Assembly (NCBI RefSeq): GCF_001347015.1
Contig: NZ_CFGI01000002.1
Span: 124,001 to 188,000 of the forward strand
DNA length: 64,000 bases
From: Streptococcus pneumoniae
Lineage (GTDB): Bacteria; Bacillota; Bacilli; Lactobacillales; Streptococcaceae
Reading direction: 5' to 3'
Part shown: positions 18,641 to 28,234 of the stretch, piece by piece
Numbering within the stretch: position 1 is the first letter of the stretch
How the letters are laid out: each line of letters opens with the position of its first letter
Notes under the pieces: model-generated
Database searches by the model: none
Told to the model about the DNA's origin: nothing
What the model saw: only the letters and a program-made list of their open reading frames with translations
Translations under genes and position numbers: made by a program

Positions 18641-19273
18641 TTAGGAAAGAATGTCATGCAACTTTGTTAAAAAGGCTTGCGTTTTTGCCTCAATATCTTC
18701 TGCTTGCATCAAATCACGTACAACAGCTACACCAGCTATGCCAGTGCCCATAAGCTGATCAATATTCTCCGAAGTCAAGCCGCCAATAGCAACTATTGGA
18801 ATGGCAACCGTTTGGCAAATTGTTTTCAAGGTTGAAATCAGGGTGATGGGTGCATTTTCCTTGGTGGTTGTCGGAAAAATGGCTCCTGTCCCCAAGTAAT
18901 CTGCACCTGATTTCTCCGCTTCCAGAGCTCTTTTAACCGTTTTAGCGGTGACACCGAGGATTTTTTCAGGACCCAAGACTTGTCGGGCAACCGAAACTGG
19001 GAGTTCGTCATCTCCAATATGCAGACCAGCAGCATCAACCGCAAGACAAACATCCAACCGATCATCGATTATCAAGGGTACCTGATAGGCATCTGTTATT
19101 TCCTTGACTTGTTTTGCCAGTTGATAATATTGATTGGTTGTGAGATTTTTTTCTCGCAATTGGACTATGGTAACCCCTGAACGGCAGGCCGTCTCAACTT
19201 TTGCAAGAAAGCTTTCCACGGAATCTTGATAGCGATTGGTTACCAGATATAGTCTAAGTGCTTCTCTATTCAT
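18641..19273 (-). CDS. thiE: Thiamine-phosphate synthase (second copy)
   Basis: ThiE joins HMP-PP and thiazole phosphate (THZ-P) to thiamine monophosphate. The 210-residue TIM barrel has the pyrophosphate and magnesium sites at IVQLREKNL and [18 protein letters not shown], and the phosphate loop [24 protein letters not shown]. It is the last gene of the ykoE-D-C-tenA-thiW-thiM-thiE operon, overlapping thiM by 8 bp. A second, diverged thiE lies at 24263. Start ATG is supported by GGAGAGG in the end of thiM. Confidence 0.96.
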   Translation of the reverse strand: MNREALRLYLVTNRYQDSVESFLAKVETACRSGVTIVQLREKNLTTNQYYQLAKQVKEITDAYQVPLIIDDRLDVCLAVDAAGLHIGDDELPVSVARQVLGPEKILGVTAKTVKRALEAEKSGADYLGTGAIFPTTTKENAPITLISTLKTICQTVAIPIVAIGGLTSENIDQLMGTGIAGVAVVRDLMQAEDIEAKTQAFLTKLHDILS

Positions 19274-20069
19274 AAGCCTCTCCTTTGATGGTATCTAGCC
19301 AATTTTCATCTCTTCTTAGGAGCGAAAGCTGATTGAGTACTTGGTAACGAAATTCTTCCAATCCCATTCCTTGAACAACTATTTTCTCAGCAGCGATATT
19401 GAGATAAGAGACTGCTAAGCAAGAAGCTTCAAAACCAGTCTTTCCTTGGCTGAGAAAAACGGCTGTTAAGGCTCCAACCAAATCTCCTGTCCCTGTTATC
19501 CAGTCTAATTCAGTACAGCCATTCTCCAGTACAGCGACCTGATTTTTCGAAACGATGAGGTCCTTGGGGCCAGTAACTAAGAATGACATACCAGGATAGG
19601 TCTGACACCAGTCTTTCAAGACTTGAAGCAAATCCTCCGTTTCTTGATCTTTAGCACTCGCATCGACCCCAACGCCGTGGTGCTTTAAGCCAACAAGACT
19701 TCGAATTTCTGACATGTTTCCTTTAATGACCGTAGGTCTATAGTTTAAAAGGTCTTTAACTAAGCTCTTACGAATGGATGAAGTCGTTACGCCAACCGCA
19801 TCTACTACCATCGGGAGAGAAGATTGGTTTGCATACGAAGCTGCCATGCGGATTGCTTTTTCCTTCTCAGCTGACAAATGCCCCAAATTGATGAAAAGAG
19901 CCTGACTTTGCTTAGTAAAATCAAGAACCTCACGGGGATCATCTGCCATGACAGGTTTGCATCCCAGAGCCAAAATCCCATTTGCCAGCATCTCACAAGA
20001 AATCTCATTGGTCATACAGTGAATTAGGGAACTAGAGCCTATAGGAAAGGGATTTGTAAATTCCTGCAT
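19266..20069 (-). CDS. thiM: Hydroxyethylthiazole kinase (second copy)
   Basis: ThiM phosphorylates salvaged 4-methyl-5-(2-hydroxyethyl)thiazole. At 267 residues the ribokinase-like protein shows [19 protein letters not shown] near the start, a central KGNMSEI, and the C-terminal [14 protein letters not shown], where the usual GTGC cysteine position is aspartate (GTGDL). That change is worth noting because the paralogue at 24894 keeps GTGCL. It overlaps thiW by 1 bp and thiE by 8 bp, so translation is coupled. Confidence 0.95.
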   Translation of the reverse strand: MQEFTNPFPIGSSSLIHCMTNEISCEMLANGILALGCKPVMADDPREVLDFTKQSQALFINLGHLSAEKEKAIRMAASYANQSSLPMVVDAVGVTTSSIRKSLVKDLLNYRPTVIKGNMSEIRSLVGLKHHGVGVDASAKDQETEDLLQVLKDWCQTYPGMSFLVTGPKDLIVSKNQVAVLENGCTELDWITGTGDLVGALTAVFLSQGKTGFEASCLAVSYLNIAAEKIVVQGMGLEEFRYQVLNQLSLLRRDENWLDTIKGEAYE

Positions 20070-20593
20070 CAGTCTATCCTTTCACTAAAGAAATATCCCT
20101 GCACTTTTTTAAAGAATTCCTGCTTGATTAAAAATCGAAAGGCAATAAAGGAAATCGCTGTACCAATCAAGGTTGCTCCGAAAAATCGAGGCGTGTAGAT
20201 AAACCAGCTAAGCTTAGCAGCTGATCCTGTAAAGAGTACCATAACAGGATAGGAAACAATGGAACCAATAATACCTGTTCCCACAATTTCTCCCAAGGCA
20301 GAAAAATAAAATTTTCGACCGTACTTATAAAAGAGGCCTGCCAGAAGGGCTCCAAAAGTCGCTCCTGTGAGAGCTAAAGGCGGAATCCCTTGAGTCGTCA
20401 TACGGATAAAGGCTGTGACTGTAGCCATGGCCAAGGCATAAACAGGTCCCATCATGATTCCCGCTAGAATATTGACTACACTGGACATCGGTGCCATTCC
20501 CTCAATTCGAAAGATAGGTGTAAGGACTACATCAAGGGCAATCATCATAGATAAAATGGTCAATTTGTGAACTTGTAGTTGGTGCTTTCTCAT
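20069..20593 (-). CDS. thiW: ThiW family membrane protein, thiazole-specific ECF S component
   Basis: A 174-residue membrane protein with about five hydrophobic helices and the ThiW-family features ([41 protein letters not shown]). ThiW is a substrate-binding subunit for the thiazole moiety in energy-coupling-factor importers, using shared ATPase and T subunits. The neighbouring ykoD and ykoC genes, or the housekeeping EcfAA'T, could supply those. Ligand assignment follows the gene neighbourhood (thiM next to it). It starts 4 bp after tenA. Confidence 0.9.
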   Translation of the reverse strand: MRKHQLQVHKLTILSMMIALDVVLTPIFRIEGMAPMSSVVNILAGIMMGPVYALAMATVTAFIRMTTQGIPPLALTGATFGALLAGLFYKYGRKFYFSALGEIVGTGIIGSIVSYPVMVLFTGSAAKLSWFIYTPRFFGATLIGTAISFIAFRFLIKQEFFKKVQGYFFSERID

Positions 20594-20597
20594 GTTT

Positions 20598-21290
20598 CTA
20601 TTCTTCTCCTTTTTCTAAAGACTGTAAATCGCTCTTCCATGTCTGGTGTTGGTAAGCCATCTCCCAAAACTTGGCTTCCATATGAACACTGATGTGGAAG
20701 GCATCTAGCATTTTTTGCTTATCTGTCTCATCACTTTCTCGATAGAGCTGATTGACCAGTGCTCCCTCCTCTCTGATCTGTTGCTCTAACTCATCCGTAA
20801 TATAAGTTTCAATCCATTGTTGATAGAGAGGATTTGGTGATGGTTTAAGATTAAGTGATTTGCCTATATCATGGTATAACCAAGGACAAGGAAGCAAGCT
20901 TGCAAAAGCTATGGCTAAGTTCGGTTCTGCAAATTGCCTATAAATATGAGAAATGTAATGATAACAGGTTGGAGCAATTGGATGTTGCTCCATTTCCTGG
21001 TCGCTGATTTCCATTTCCTTGAAAAATTGTTGGCGAATAAATAACTCACCCTCCACTAAACCCTGAGCATTTTGTTTCAAGAGTCTTTTCATCTCTTGGT
21101 TTGAAGTCTTATCAGCCAAAAGATGATAGATTTCTGAGAAGGCCTTCAGATAGTAGGCATCCTGAATCAGGTAATAGCGGAAAATGGCAGGTTCTAAATT
21201 CCCCTCTTGTAATTGTAAAATAAAGGGATGATGAAAGGAAGCCTGCCAAGCTTTCTTGGATAATTCCATCGCAATATCTGTAAATTCCAT
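20598..21290 (-). CDS. tenA: TenA family aminopyrimidine aminohydrolase (second copy)
   Basis: TenA hydrolyses 4-amino-5-aminomethyl-2-methylpyrimidine to HMP, salvaging thiamine breakdown products. The 230-residue all-helical protein has YYLIQDAYYLKAF, the LLPCPWLYHDIG stretch with the catalytic cysteine, and WIETYITDELEQQI. It is part of the long TPP-controlled operon between the T component and thiW. A second TenA lies at 25958; the two differ strongly, and the other lacks the PC motif at this site (VMLVIAESLYLDWG), so they may have different roles. Confidence 0.93.
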   Translation of the reverse strand: MEFTDIAMELSKKAWQASFHHPFILQLQEGNLEPAIFRYYLIQDAYYLKAFSEIYHLLADKTSNQEMKRLLKQNAQGLVEGELFIRQQFFKEMEISDQEMEQHPIAPTCYHYISHIYRQFAEPNLAIAFASLLPCPWLYHDIGKSLNLKPSPNPLYQQWIETYITDELEQQIREEGALVNQLYRESDETDKQKMLDAFHISVHMEAKFWEMAYQHQTWKSDLQSLEKGEE

Positions 21291-21300
21291 AATAACTCCT

Positions 21301-21951
21301 TTATAAAAATAGACTGGTTTGAAGCAATAAAAAGAAAAGCAGGTAGATTAATTTTGTTTTTTTAGGAATATAAAAAGTCCGATAGCTATTCTTCAACTGT
21401 GCATGTTCGTCATATCCATGAGCAGACAGAGCTCTCAGGTAAAGATGGCGCCACCTAAAGACTGTCATCAGAACCTTACTGTAAATCAAGGGCGACCAAA
21501 AATGCAGTTCTTGACCACGTAATAGGCAAGCTTCTTTGAGGGACTTGATTTCTTGCTGAATGAGAGGAAAGGAATTGAATACCACAATCAAGGCATAGGA
21601 CCAAGAGCGTGATAGCCCCTTTTGAGCCAAGTACAAGAGAAGCTCTTTTAGTGAAATAGAGGAAACAAAGACAAGGCCGATACAAACTGTCACAAAGGCC
21701 CTCGTTCCAAGCATGACTGCCTGTGAAGCATCTCCATGTAACTGAACTGCCCAGTAGTTGGCAAAGGATGGCAAAATTGCAAGCAGAATCATCCAAGCCA
21801 ATACTTTAAATCTACGGTAATAGAGCATAAAGAGAATACAAAATGCGACTACCGAAAGATTCAGAGCAATCGAAGGAATGAAAGATGTTTCCAAGGATAA
21901 AATCAGCAAAAAGAGACTGATAATCGGTGTCTGGGTTGCTACTTTGACCAT
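21301..21951 (-). CDS. ykoC: ECF transporter transmembrane (T) component, YkoC-type
   Basis: A 216-residue integral membrane protein with about five helices. The cytoplasmic coupling helix region includes LKEACLLRGQEL and further on SAHGYDEHAQL, corresponding to the two Ala-Arg-Gly-type motifs that contact the ATPase. It couples ATP hydrolysis by YkoD to movement of the S component YkoE. It lies 1 bp after the ATPase gene in the operon ykoE-ykoD-ykoC. Confidence 0.9.
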   Translation of the reverse strand: MVKVATQTPIISLFLLILSLETSFIPSIALNLSVVAFCILFMLYYRRFKVLAWMILLAILPSFANYWAVQLHGDASQAVMLGTRAFVTVCIGLVFVSSISLKELLLYLAQKGLSRSWSYALIVVFNSFPLIQQEIKSLKEACLLRGQELHFWSPLIYSKVLMTVFRWRHLYLRALSAHGYDEHAQLKNSYRTFYIPKKTKLIYLLFFLLLQTSLFL

Positions 21952-21952
21952 A

Positions 21953-23338
21953 CTATCTCACCTCCCCTTGGATATTGCTACTCTGAGATGTGATCGGTTT
22001 GGTGATAGTCACTTCTTTCACATGACGAAGACCCTGACTAGTCATCTCAATCCAATAATCAACCACAGAGATCAAGGGATCTAAACGATGGCTAATAATC
22101 AAAAAACTTCTTCCTTGATTTCTCTCCTCCACAATCCACTGACAAAAATAATGGCAGGCTCTATCATCCAAACCTGCAAAAGGTTCATCTAGCAAGATCA
22201 CGGAAGCTTTACTGGTCAAGATAGTCAAGAGCTGAAGAATCTTTTGCTGGCCACCACTTAATTGATAGGGACTCTTATCGACTGCCTGCTCCAGATCAAA
22301 ATATTGTAAAGCTTGGAAAATTCGCTGATTTCTTTCAGAATCAGGCCCATCTAATTGAAGCTCTTCTCGCAGACTGACTCGGATAAACTGTTTCTCAGCT
22401 TCCTGAACAACACCCGTCAGGTCACGATACAAACTCTTTTTCTTTTTCAGAGCTGTCCCCCTCCAAGTAATGCGCCCCTTATACTTTTGAAATTGAAGAA
22501 TAGAGCGAAAGAGGGTTGATTTCCCGACACCATTATCACCCAAGATACAGGAAATTCCTTGGTAAAATGTAAAATTCACAATCGAAAAGAGGGAGCGATT
22601 TCCAAACTCACAAGTCGTTCTATCCATATGGAACAGTTCCGAGCTAGAAGCAACTTTCTTTGAAGTAACCTGTATCATCTCAGAAATAGGGATTTGATTT
22701 ATTTCCCTTAGTTGTCCGTCTCTTAGCTCCACCATATGGTCGATATAGGCTTCATAATCAGATAAATCATGGTCGCACAAAATAACTGTCTTCCCATTAG
22801 AGACCAACTCTTTTAGAATCTCCAAGATCTCTATCCTGCTCTTGCGGTCAATGGAAGCAAAGGGTTCATCTAATAGATAGACCCTAGGATTCATGGCAAA
22901 TAGAACAGCCAAAGCAGCCTTTTGCTTTTCCCCACCTGATAAGTGATGGATGGGACGGTGCAAGATGTCCTTGCAACGACATTGCTGGAGCACCTCTGCT
23001 ATTTTAGAATCAATTTCCTGAACGGGATGCCCGATATTTTCCAAGGTAAAAATCAGCTCCTCAAACAAGCTCTCCATGGTAAATTGATGATTGGAATTTT
23101 GAAAGAGAATACCAACCGTCTGGACACGTTCGATGATAGAAAGCTGACTGACCTCGCTCCCATCTATCAGGACTTGACCGCTATAGGGAAAAGAACTGAC
23201 TTGAGCAATCATTTGAAAGAGAGTCGATTTTCCAGACCCGCTGCTCCCAACTAACAAGGTAAAGGCTTGCGCATGAAAAGTAAAATCAATCGGTTCCGAA
23301 AAAATTGGGGACTGAATCTCCCGTAATGCCAGACCCAT
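21953..23338 (-). CDS. ykoD: ECF transporter ATPase with two ABC domains, YkoD-type
   Basis: A 461-residue protein with two fused ABC domains. The first has Walker A GSSGSGKST, signature LSGGEKQKA and Walker B VYLLDEPFAS. The second has GDNGVGKST, LSGGQQKIL and VILLDEPFAG. Both sites look intact. It energises hydroxymethylpyrimidine/thiamine uptake with YkoC and YkoE, as inferred from the TPP riboswitch and neighbours. It follows ykoE without a gap. Confidence 0.95.
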   Translation of the reverse strand: MGLALREIQSPIFSEPIDFTFHAQAFTLLVGSSGSGKSTLFQMIAQVSSFPYSGQVLIDGSEVSQLSIIERVQTVGILFQNSNHQFTMESLFEELIFTLENIGHPVQEIDSKIAEVLQQCRCKDILHRPIHHLSGGEKQKAALAVLFAMNPRVYLLDEPFASIDRKSRIEILEILKELVSNGKTVILCDHDLSDYEAYIDHMVELRDGQLREINQIPISEMIQVTSKKVASSSELFHMDRTTCEFGNRSLFSIVNFTFYQGISCILGDNGVGKSTLFRSILQFQKYKGRITWRGTALKKKKSLYRDLTGVVQEAEKQFIRVSLREELQLDGPDSERNQRIFQALQYFDLEQAVDKSPYQLSGGQQKILQLLTILTSKASVILLDEPFAGLDDRACHYFCQWIVEERNQGRSFLIISHRLDPLISVVDYWIEMTSQGLRHVKEVTITKPITSQSSNIQGEVR

Positions 23339-23899
23339 CTATGCCTTTCCTCCAGCGGCAAACTGACGATAGAGTTTGACAATGGCACGAACCAAGATGG
23401 TACAGAAGAAATAAACAGAAATAAAGCGTACCACAAGCAAGGAAAGGACAAACGGAAGTGAAAAGGCGTAGTAACCTAACTTAATGTATTCATAGACAAA
23501 GCTAACAAGCGTAATCCCAATACTATTAGCAGTTAGAGAGAGCCAACTTTCATAGCGATTCTTGGTTACGATAAAACCAAGTTCACTTCCCAGACCTTGA
23601 ACCAAGCCGGACAAAAGGGCACCTAGACCGAATTGGCTACCATAAAGAACTTCAGCAAGCGCAGCTAGCACTTCTCCAATCGTTGCGCTTCCCACTCTTG
23701 GAACAAAGATGGCAGCAATGGGCGCAGCCATACACCAGAGACCAAAGAGGATTTCATTGGCAAAAGCCTGTAAACCAAGAGGTGTTAAGAGTAGGCTGAG
23801 AATATTATACACATATCCTGAACCAACGAAAACGCCACCAAAAAAGATAGACAAGAAAGCAAGTAAAATAACATCTTTTAACTGCCATTTTTTCAACAT
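23339..23899 (-). CDS. ykoE: ECF transporter S component, YkoE-type (HMP/thiamine)
   Basis: A 186-residue membrane protein with about five helices, of the YkoE family, which binds thiamine or its hydroxymethylpyrimidine half. Family marks include VFVGSGYVYNILSLLLTPLG, GLWCMAAPIAAIFVPRVGSA and GLVQGLGSELGF. It is first in the long operon, behind a TPP riboswitch with a terminator. AAAGGAG lies about 5 nt before the ATG. Confidence 0.92.
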   Translation of the reverse strand: MLKKWQLKDVILLAFLSIFFGGVFVGSGYVYNILSLLLTPLGLQAFANEILFGLWCMAAPIAAIFVPRVGSATIGEVLAALAEVLYGSQFGLGALLSGLVQGLGSELGFIVTKNRYESWLSLTANSIGITLVSFVYEYIKLGYYAFSLPFVLSLLVVRFISVYFFCTILVRAIVKLYRQFAAGGKA

Positions 23900-23984
23900 A
23901 AAAAACTCCTTTTTTTAAAGAAAATTGGGGCACTCAAGGTGAGCTACCAAAAGGCTTTGTATAGCCTTCCTCCAGCTTATATAA

Positions 23985-24142
23985 ACAAAAAAACTCCAAT
24001 TACAATCAAGAATTAGAGTTTAGCTTACAAGATTAGACCGTTCTTTTCGACATACGAAAAAAACCTTTTCACATTTCCCTTCGCCAGTATTAACTGTATC
24101 AGGTTCAATGGGTATCATCTCAGCCTAAAGCACCCCAAATGT
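23985..24142 (-). ncRNA. TPP riboswitch with terminator, upstream of ykoE operon
   Basis: On the minus strand ACATTT (24137-24142) and AAATGT (24071-24076) close an aptamer with GGGGTGC, GCTGAGATGATACCC and GAACCTGATACAGTTAATAC. Downstream, AACTCTAATT (24011-24020) pairs with AATTGGAGTT (23992-24001) followed by seven T residues, an intrinsic terminator. High thiamine diphosphate would stop transcription before ykoE. The whole unit is nearly identical to that at 26772. Confidence 0.96.
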
Positions 24143-24262
24143 CTTTATTATTTAATTATATAACTATTATAACAAATGATTTATTACAATTCAAGAAATT
24201 GAACTGGAAATACAGCCTTGCACTCACAAAGATAGTAGATCCTTCTTTGGTTAGATAGATAC

Positions 24263-24892
24263 CTATTGTTCACTCATTTCCCGAACAGTTTTTTCTATAT
24301 TTTTTGCATACGATATTGCTGAAATGATTGAAACACCGTCAACATTAGTCTTCATAATGTCTTTAATATGTTGCGTCTGTATCCCACCAATTGCAACTAA
24401 GGGCATTTGTGGCAACAGTTTTCTCATCAATTTAACACCTTCATAACCTATAGCACCACCAGCATCATCCTTTGACTGGGTATCAAATACAGGACCAACA
24501 CCAACATAATCTACATATTCAACTTTTGATTGTTGAAATTCTTCCTCGTTTTTTATAGAAAGACCAATTATTTTATCTGGCATCAATTTTCTAATTTCAT
24601 CAACACCAATATCATCTTGACCTACATGTACGCCATCAGCGTCAATTTCCATTGCTAAATCTATATCGTCATTAACGATAAATGGAACATTGTATTTTTT
24701 ACAAAGTTCTTTAATTTGGATAGCTAGCTCAAGTTTTTCTAAGCCTTCTAAAGCACCCTCACCTTTTTCTCGAAATTGAAATAAGGTTATACCACCTTTT
24801 AAGGCTTCCTCGACGACTATATATAAATCTTTGCCTTGGCAAGTAGTCGTTCCACAAATAAAATATAGATTTAATAATTCTTTATGAAACAT
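24263..24892 (-). CDS. thiE: Thiamine-phosphate synthase (first copy)
   Basis: A 209-residue ThiE with FREKGEGA, VNDDIDLAMEIDADGVHVGQDDIG, and AIGGIQTQHIKDIMKTNVDGVSII. The magnesium ligand aspartates and the phosphate loop are present. It differs clearly from the thiE at 18641 and is AT-rich with A- and T-ending codons, hinting at separate origin. It starts 1 bp after thiM and would be last in the tenA-thiM-thiE operon. No terminator is evident directly after it. Confidence 0.95.
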   Translation of the reverse strand: MFHKELLNLYFICGTTTCQGKDLYIVVEEALKGGITLFQFREKGEGALEGLEKLELAIQIKELCKKYNVPFIVNDDIDLAMEIDADGVHVGQDDIGVDEIRKLMPDKIIGLSIKNEEEFQQSKVEYVDYVGVGPVFDTQSKDDAGGAIGYEGVKLMRKLLPQMPLVAIGGIQTQHIKDIMKTNVDGVSIISAISYAKNIEKTVREMSEQ

Positions 24893-24893
24893 C

Positions 24894-25676
24894 TTACTTC
24901 ACTCTTTTGAATTCCTTTACATCTTCGTCTGTAATCTCGTATAAGGCATTTATAAATTCAACTTTAAATGTTCCAGGAAGATGTCCATTTGGACGTTTTT
25001 CTGCCATTTCTCCAGCGATATTGTAAACCAACATTGCTGTTTCTAATGATTTCAATTCTTGACCTTTTTCTAGTCCGATAAAGCTTGCTACTACAGCACC
25101 TAATAAACATCCTGTCCCAATAACTTTTGGCATCATGGCACTACCATTATGAATCATTACTACTTCTCCATTTACCGCAATAGCATCCACTTCACCTGTT
25201 ACTATTATAGGAATATTGAACTTCTCATTTGCTGCTAGAGCAATCTCGTCAATATTATCTACTCCCGCACTGTCTACTCCTTTAGATGCCACATTTATAC
25301 CTACTAAAGAAGCAATCTCTCCAGCATTCCCCCTAATCGCTGCTAGTTTGTAATTGTTAATTAAATCATCTGCTACTTTTTTTCTATATTCTCCTGCTCC
25401 ACAGGCTACAGGATCTAAAACTGCTGGGACATTATATTTCTCTGCAATTTTCAGAGCAGCTTGGTATAATTTCCAATTTTCATCTGTCAATGTGCCTATG
25501 TTAATCAATAATCCTCCAGCATACTTTAATAAGTCCTCTAAATCTGCAGGAAACTCACTCATAGCTGGTGATGCACCCAGTGCTACTAATCCATTTGCTG
25601 TGAAATTTTTTACTACATCATTGGTTATGCAAATGACCAAAGGTGCTTTTTCTTTTAATAATTTTAAACTTGTCAT
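24894..25676 (-). CDS. thiM: Hydroxyethylthiazole kinase (first copy)
   Basis: A 260-residue ThiM with [39 protein letters not shown] and the canonical [13 protein letters not shown], including the cysteine of the anion hole. ATG at 25676 is preferred to an upstream GTG because AAGGA precedes it at good spacing. Its AT-rich composition sets it apart from the copy at 19266. A BOX repeat lies between it and the upstream tenA; with no other promoter visible, the BOX is probably inside the transcript. Confidence 0.95.
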   Translation of the reverse strand: MTSLKLLKEKAPLVICITNDVVKNFTANGLVALGASPAMSEFPADLEDLLKYAGGLLINIGTLTDENWKLYQAALKIAEKYNVPAVLDPVACGAGEYRKKVADDLINNYKLAAIRGNAGEIASLVGINVASKGVDSAGVDNIDEIALAANEKFNIPIIVTGEVDAIAVNGEVVMIHNGSAMMPKVIGTGCLLGAVVASFIGLEKGQELKSLETAMLVYNIAGEMAEKRPNGHLPGTFKVEFINALYEITDEDVKEFKRVK

Positions 25677-25770
25677 ATTGAAATCCTTCCTTTTCACTTT
25701 ATACGATATACTGATTTCGATTTATCTCTATCTTTCGTTAAGAAATTTTTTTCATTTACATTGAATGATT

Positions 25771-25923
25771 TATACTCAATGAAAATCAAAGAACAAACTA
25801 GGAAGCTAACCGCAGGTTGCTCAAATCACTGCTTTGAGATTGTAGATAAGACTGACGAAGTCAGTAACCATACCTACAGCAAGGTGAAGCTGACGTGGTT
25901 TGAAGAGATTTTCGAAGAGATTT
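25771..25923 (-). repeat. BOX element (boxA-boxB-boxC)
   Basis: Read on the minus strand, it has boxA with CCACGTCAGCTTCACCTTGC, the CTGACTTCGTCAG boxB palindrome, and the boxC end TTTGATTTTCATTGAGTATA. It lies between tenA and thiM on the same strand, so the riboswitch-controlled mRNA would carry it. Confidence 0.93.
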
Positions 25924-25957
25924 ACCTCATCAAATTTGTAAATATCTTAAACCTTCT

Positions 25958-26626
25958 CTAGGCGTCATAGCCAATATCAAAAAAGGCCAATTCTAAAGCG
26001 ACTGCTTGATTCCAGCGTTCCTGAAGTTCTGTCAAATCTTCTCGACCTTTCCCGACACGATTGAGTTCGTCAACAAGAAATTGAACCCACTCTGCAAAGA
26101 AAGGACCTCTGTGGAGATTGATCCATTCCGAATGAATATAGGCTTCAGGTAGAGCCAAATCTTTAGAACCCCAGTCTAAATAGAGACTTTCTGCAATGAC
26201 CAGCATGACCAAAAGATGGGCATAGTCTGATGAAGCCACTGCCGAATACATTAGATCCTGAAAGGCTTTTGTTACAGGATGCAAGGTCACTTCCAGATAG
26301 TCATTCTCTGCTACTTTTAACTCTTTAAAAGCCTTTTGGAAATAACCATCTTCATCTGCTTCAAGAAAGCCTAGTTGCTTGGCAAAACGAAGTTTGGATT
26401 CAAGCTGATCTGCGTGGGCTACACAGGCACCTAACATGGATAGGAAGGCATCAAAGAAGTGATAATCTTGAATTAGGTAGTCTTTTAAGACCTTATTCTC
26501 AATTGTCCCCGCAAAAAGTTCCTTAACAAAACGATGATTGATTGCAGCCTGCCAATCCTTCTGACTGCTTTTTAATAATTCTCCAACAGTCAAACCTGGC
26601 TGAAATGCATAAACCTGTGTTTCCAT
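25958..26626 (-). CDS. tenA: TenA family protein (first copy)
   Basis: A 222-residue TenA/thiaminase II family protein starting METQVYAFQPG, with NHRFVKELFAGTI, LIQDYHFFDAFL and AESLYLDWGSKDL. The catalytic cysteine region of classical TenA is not evident (the site reads VMLVIAESLYLDWG), so it resembles the TenA_E group, in which a glutamate replaces the cysteine. Such proteins salvage other pyrimidine forms. The start is set by AGAGG 10 nt upstream. It is first in a TPP-riboswitch operon. Confidence 0.88.
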   Translation of the reverse strand: METQVYAFQPGLTVGELLKSSQKDWQAAINHRFVKELFAGTIENKVLKDYLIQDYHFFDAFLSMLGACVAHADQLESKLRFAKQLGFLEADEDGYFQKAFKELKVAENDYLEVTLHPVTKAFQDLMYSAVASSDYAHLLVMLVIAESLYLDWGSKDLALPEAYIHSEWINLHRGPFFAEWVQFLVDELNRVGKGREDLTELQERWNQAVALELAFFDIGYDA

Positions 26627-26771
26627 ATTTATTTTTCCTCTCTTTACTCGTTCGTAATCAATAAAATACCAAGAGATACCAAGCAAAATCCTAGTTTCAC
26701 TTGATCCTTTTAAAGAACATCGAGGGTATTTGCAGAGAGCTACCTAAACAAGCCTATCCAGTTTATATAAA

Positions 26772-26926
26772 CAAAAAAACTCCAATTACAATCAAGAATT
26801 AGAGTTGACTTACAAGATTAGATCGTTCATTTCGCCATACGAAAAAAACTGTTCACATTTCCCTTCGCCAGTCTTAACTGTATCAGGTTCAATGGGTATC
26901 ATCTCAGCTTAAAGCACCCCAAATGT
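26772..26926 (-). ncRNA. TPP riboswitch with terminator, upstream of tenA-thiM-thiE
   Basis: Nearly a base-for-base copy of the unit at 23985-24142. P1 is ACATTT/AAATGT (26921-26926 and 26855-26860). The core GCTGAGATGATACCC is conserved, and the terminator AACTCTAATT/AATTGGAGTT plus T run spans 26772-26806. It controls the first tenA-thiM-thiE set. Confidence 0.96.
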
Positions 26927-27042
26927 CTCTATTATTTAATTACTACACCAGTATAGCAAAAAATGAAATCCCTAGCAAGATATTTGACCGAAAAATATTT
27001 TCATATAGTTTTTGATAGCGATTTATTCTTCCAATACACGAA

Positions 27043-27067
27043 GAAAAACCTCCACATTCAGTGGAGG
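27043..27067 (-). terminator. Intrinsic terminator of lctO
   Basis: On the minus strand CCTCCAC and GTGGAGG form a perfect 7-bp GC-rich stem with a 5-nt loop, followed by TTTTT. It lies 11 bp after the lctO stop codon. Confidence 0.92.
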
Positions 27068-27078
27068 CAAGCATTTTA

Positions 27079-28215
27079 TCAATACAGTTTTAAGTCACGA
27101 GGGTCAACTGGGAAGGTTGGATTGTATGGGTTGTGACGAAGCTTGAAGTGTTTGACCTCTTCAATAGTCTGAGTTCCAGACAACTGCATGACTGTCTTCA
27201 ATTCCGCATTCAAGTGTTCAAAGACTTGACGCACACCAACACTACCGCCGAGAGCCAAGCCATAGATAACAGGGCGACCAATAGCTACCAAGTCTGCTCC
27301 TGAAGCCAAGGCTTTAAAGACATGTTGACCACGACGAATACCTGAATCAAAGACAATCGGCACACGTTTGTCAACTGCTTCTGCTACTTCTTGAAGTGAG
27401 TCAAAGGCAGCTGGTCCACCGTCGATTTGACGACCACCGTGGTTGGTTACCCAGATACCAGAAGCTCCTGCAGCAAGCGAACGTTCAACGTCCTCACGGC
27501 ATTGTGGTCCCTTGACATACACAGGAAGTCCTGAGTATTCAGCGATAAATTCTACATCGCGTGGAGACAAGCGTTGTTTAGCTGATTTGTAAACAAAGTC
27601 CATTGATTTACCAGCACCTTCTGGCAGGTATTCTTCAACAATCGGCATGCCAACTGGGAAGACAAAGCCATTACGCTTATCCACCTCACGATTACCCCCT
27701 ACAGTAGCATCTGCCGTCAAGACAATCGCTTTATAGCCTTCAGCCTTCACACGGTCCATGATGTGGCGGTTAATGCCATCATCTTTACTAAAGTAAAATT
27801 GGAACCAGTGAGGTGTCCCTTGAAGGGCTTCCGTAATTTCTGGAAGGTCAACAGTAGAGTAAGAACTGGTTGTATAAAGAGAACCGAACTCATGCACACC
27901 ACGCGCAGTAGCCACTTCACCCTGTTCATTCGCTAATTTATGGGCCGCAACAGGCGCCATAATGATTGGTGAAGACAATTTTTCACCTGCAAATTCAATC
28001 TCTGTACTTGGATTTTCTACATTGCAAAGTGTATGCGGAACGATGAGTTTGTGGTTAAAAGCACGAATATTCTCACGCAAAGTGAAAGTATCTTCCGCCC
28101 CACTAGCGATATAACCAAATGCTGCTTTAGGGATAACTTGTTGCGCCATTGGCTCCAAATCATAGGTATTGATGAAATCTACATGCCCTTCTGCATTGCT
28201 TGTTTTGTATGACAT
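27079..28215 (-). CDS. lctO: L-lactate oxidase
   Basis: LctO is an FMN-dependent alpha-hydroxy acid oxidase that converts L-lactate and oxygen to pyruvate and H2O2. The 378-residue TIM-barrel protein has the catalytic histidine in VTNHGGRQIDGGPAA, FMN contacts in APVAAHKLA and the DSGIRRGQHVFKALASGADLVAIGRP phosphate region. It works together with SpxB: lactate becomes pyruvate and pyruvate becomes acetyl phosphate, with peroxide made at both steps. It has its own promoter and terminator, and a cre-like site in the leader. Confidence 0.97.
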   Translation of the reverse strand: MSYKTSNAEGHVDFINTYDLEPMAQQVIPKAAFGYIASGAEDTFTLRENIRAFNHKLIVPHTLCNVENPSTEIEFAGEKLSSPIIMAPVAAHKLANEQGEVATARGVHEFGSLYTTSSYSTVDLPEITEALQGTPHWFQFYFSKDDGINRHIMDRVKAEGYKAIVLTADATVGGNREVDKRNGFVFPVGMPIVEEYLPEGAGKSMDFVYKSAKQRLSPRDVEFIAEYSGLPVYVKGPQCREDVERSLAAGASGIWVTNHGGRQIDGGPAAFDSLQEVAEAVDKRVPIVFDSGIRRGQHVFKALASGADLVAIGRPVIYGLALGGSVGVRQVFEHLNAELKTVMQLSGTQTIEEVKHFKLRHNPYNPTFPVDPRDLKLY

Positions 28216-28234
28216 AAACTGTCCTCCTTGATTA

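Noticed and set aside
25761-25961. Open frame on the plus strand starting near the BOX between tenA and thiM
   Set aside because: It is a translation of the BOX repeat itself; the same peptide appears from other BOX copies.
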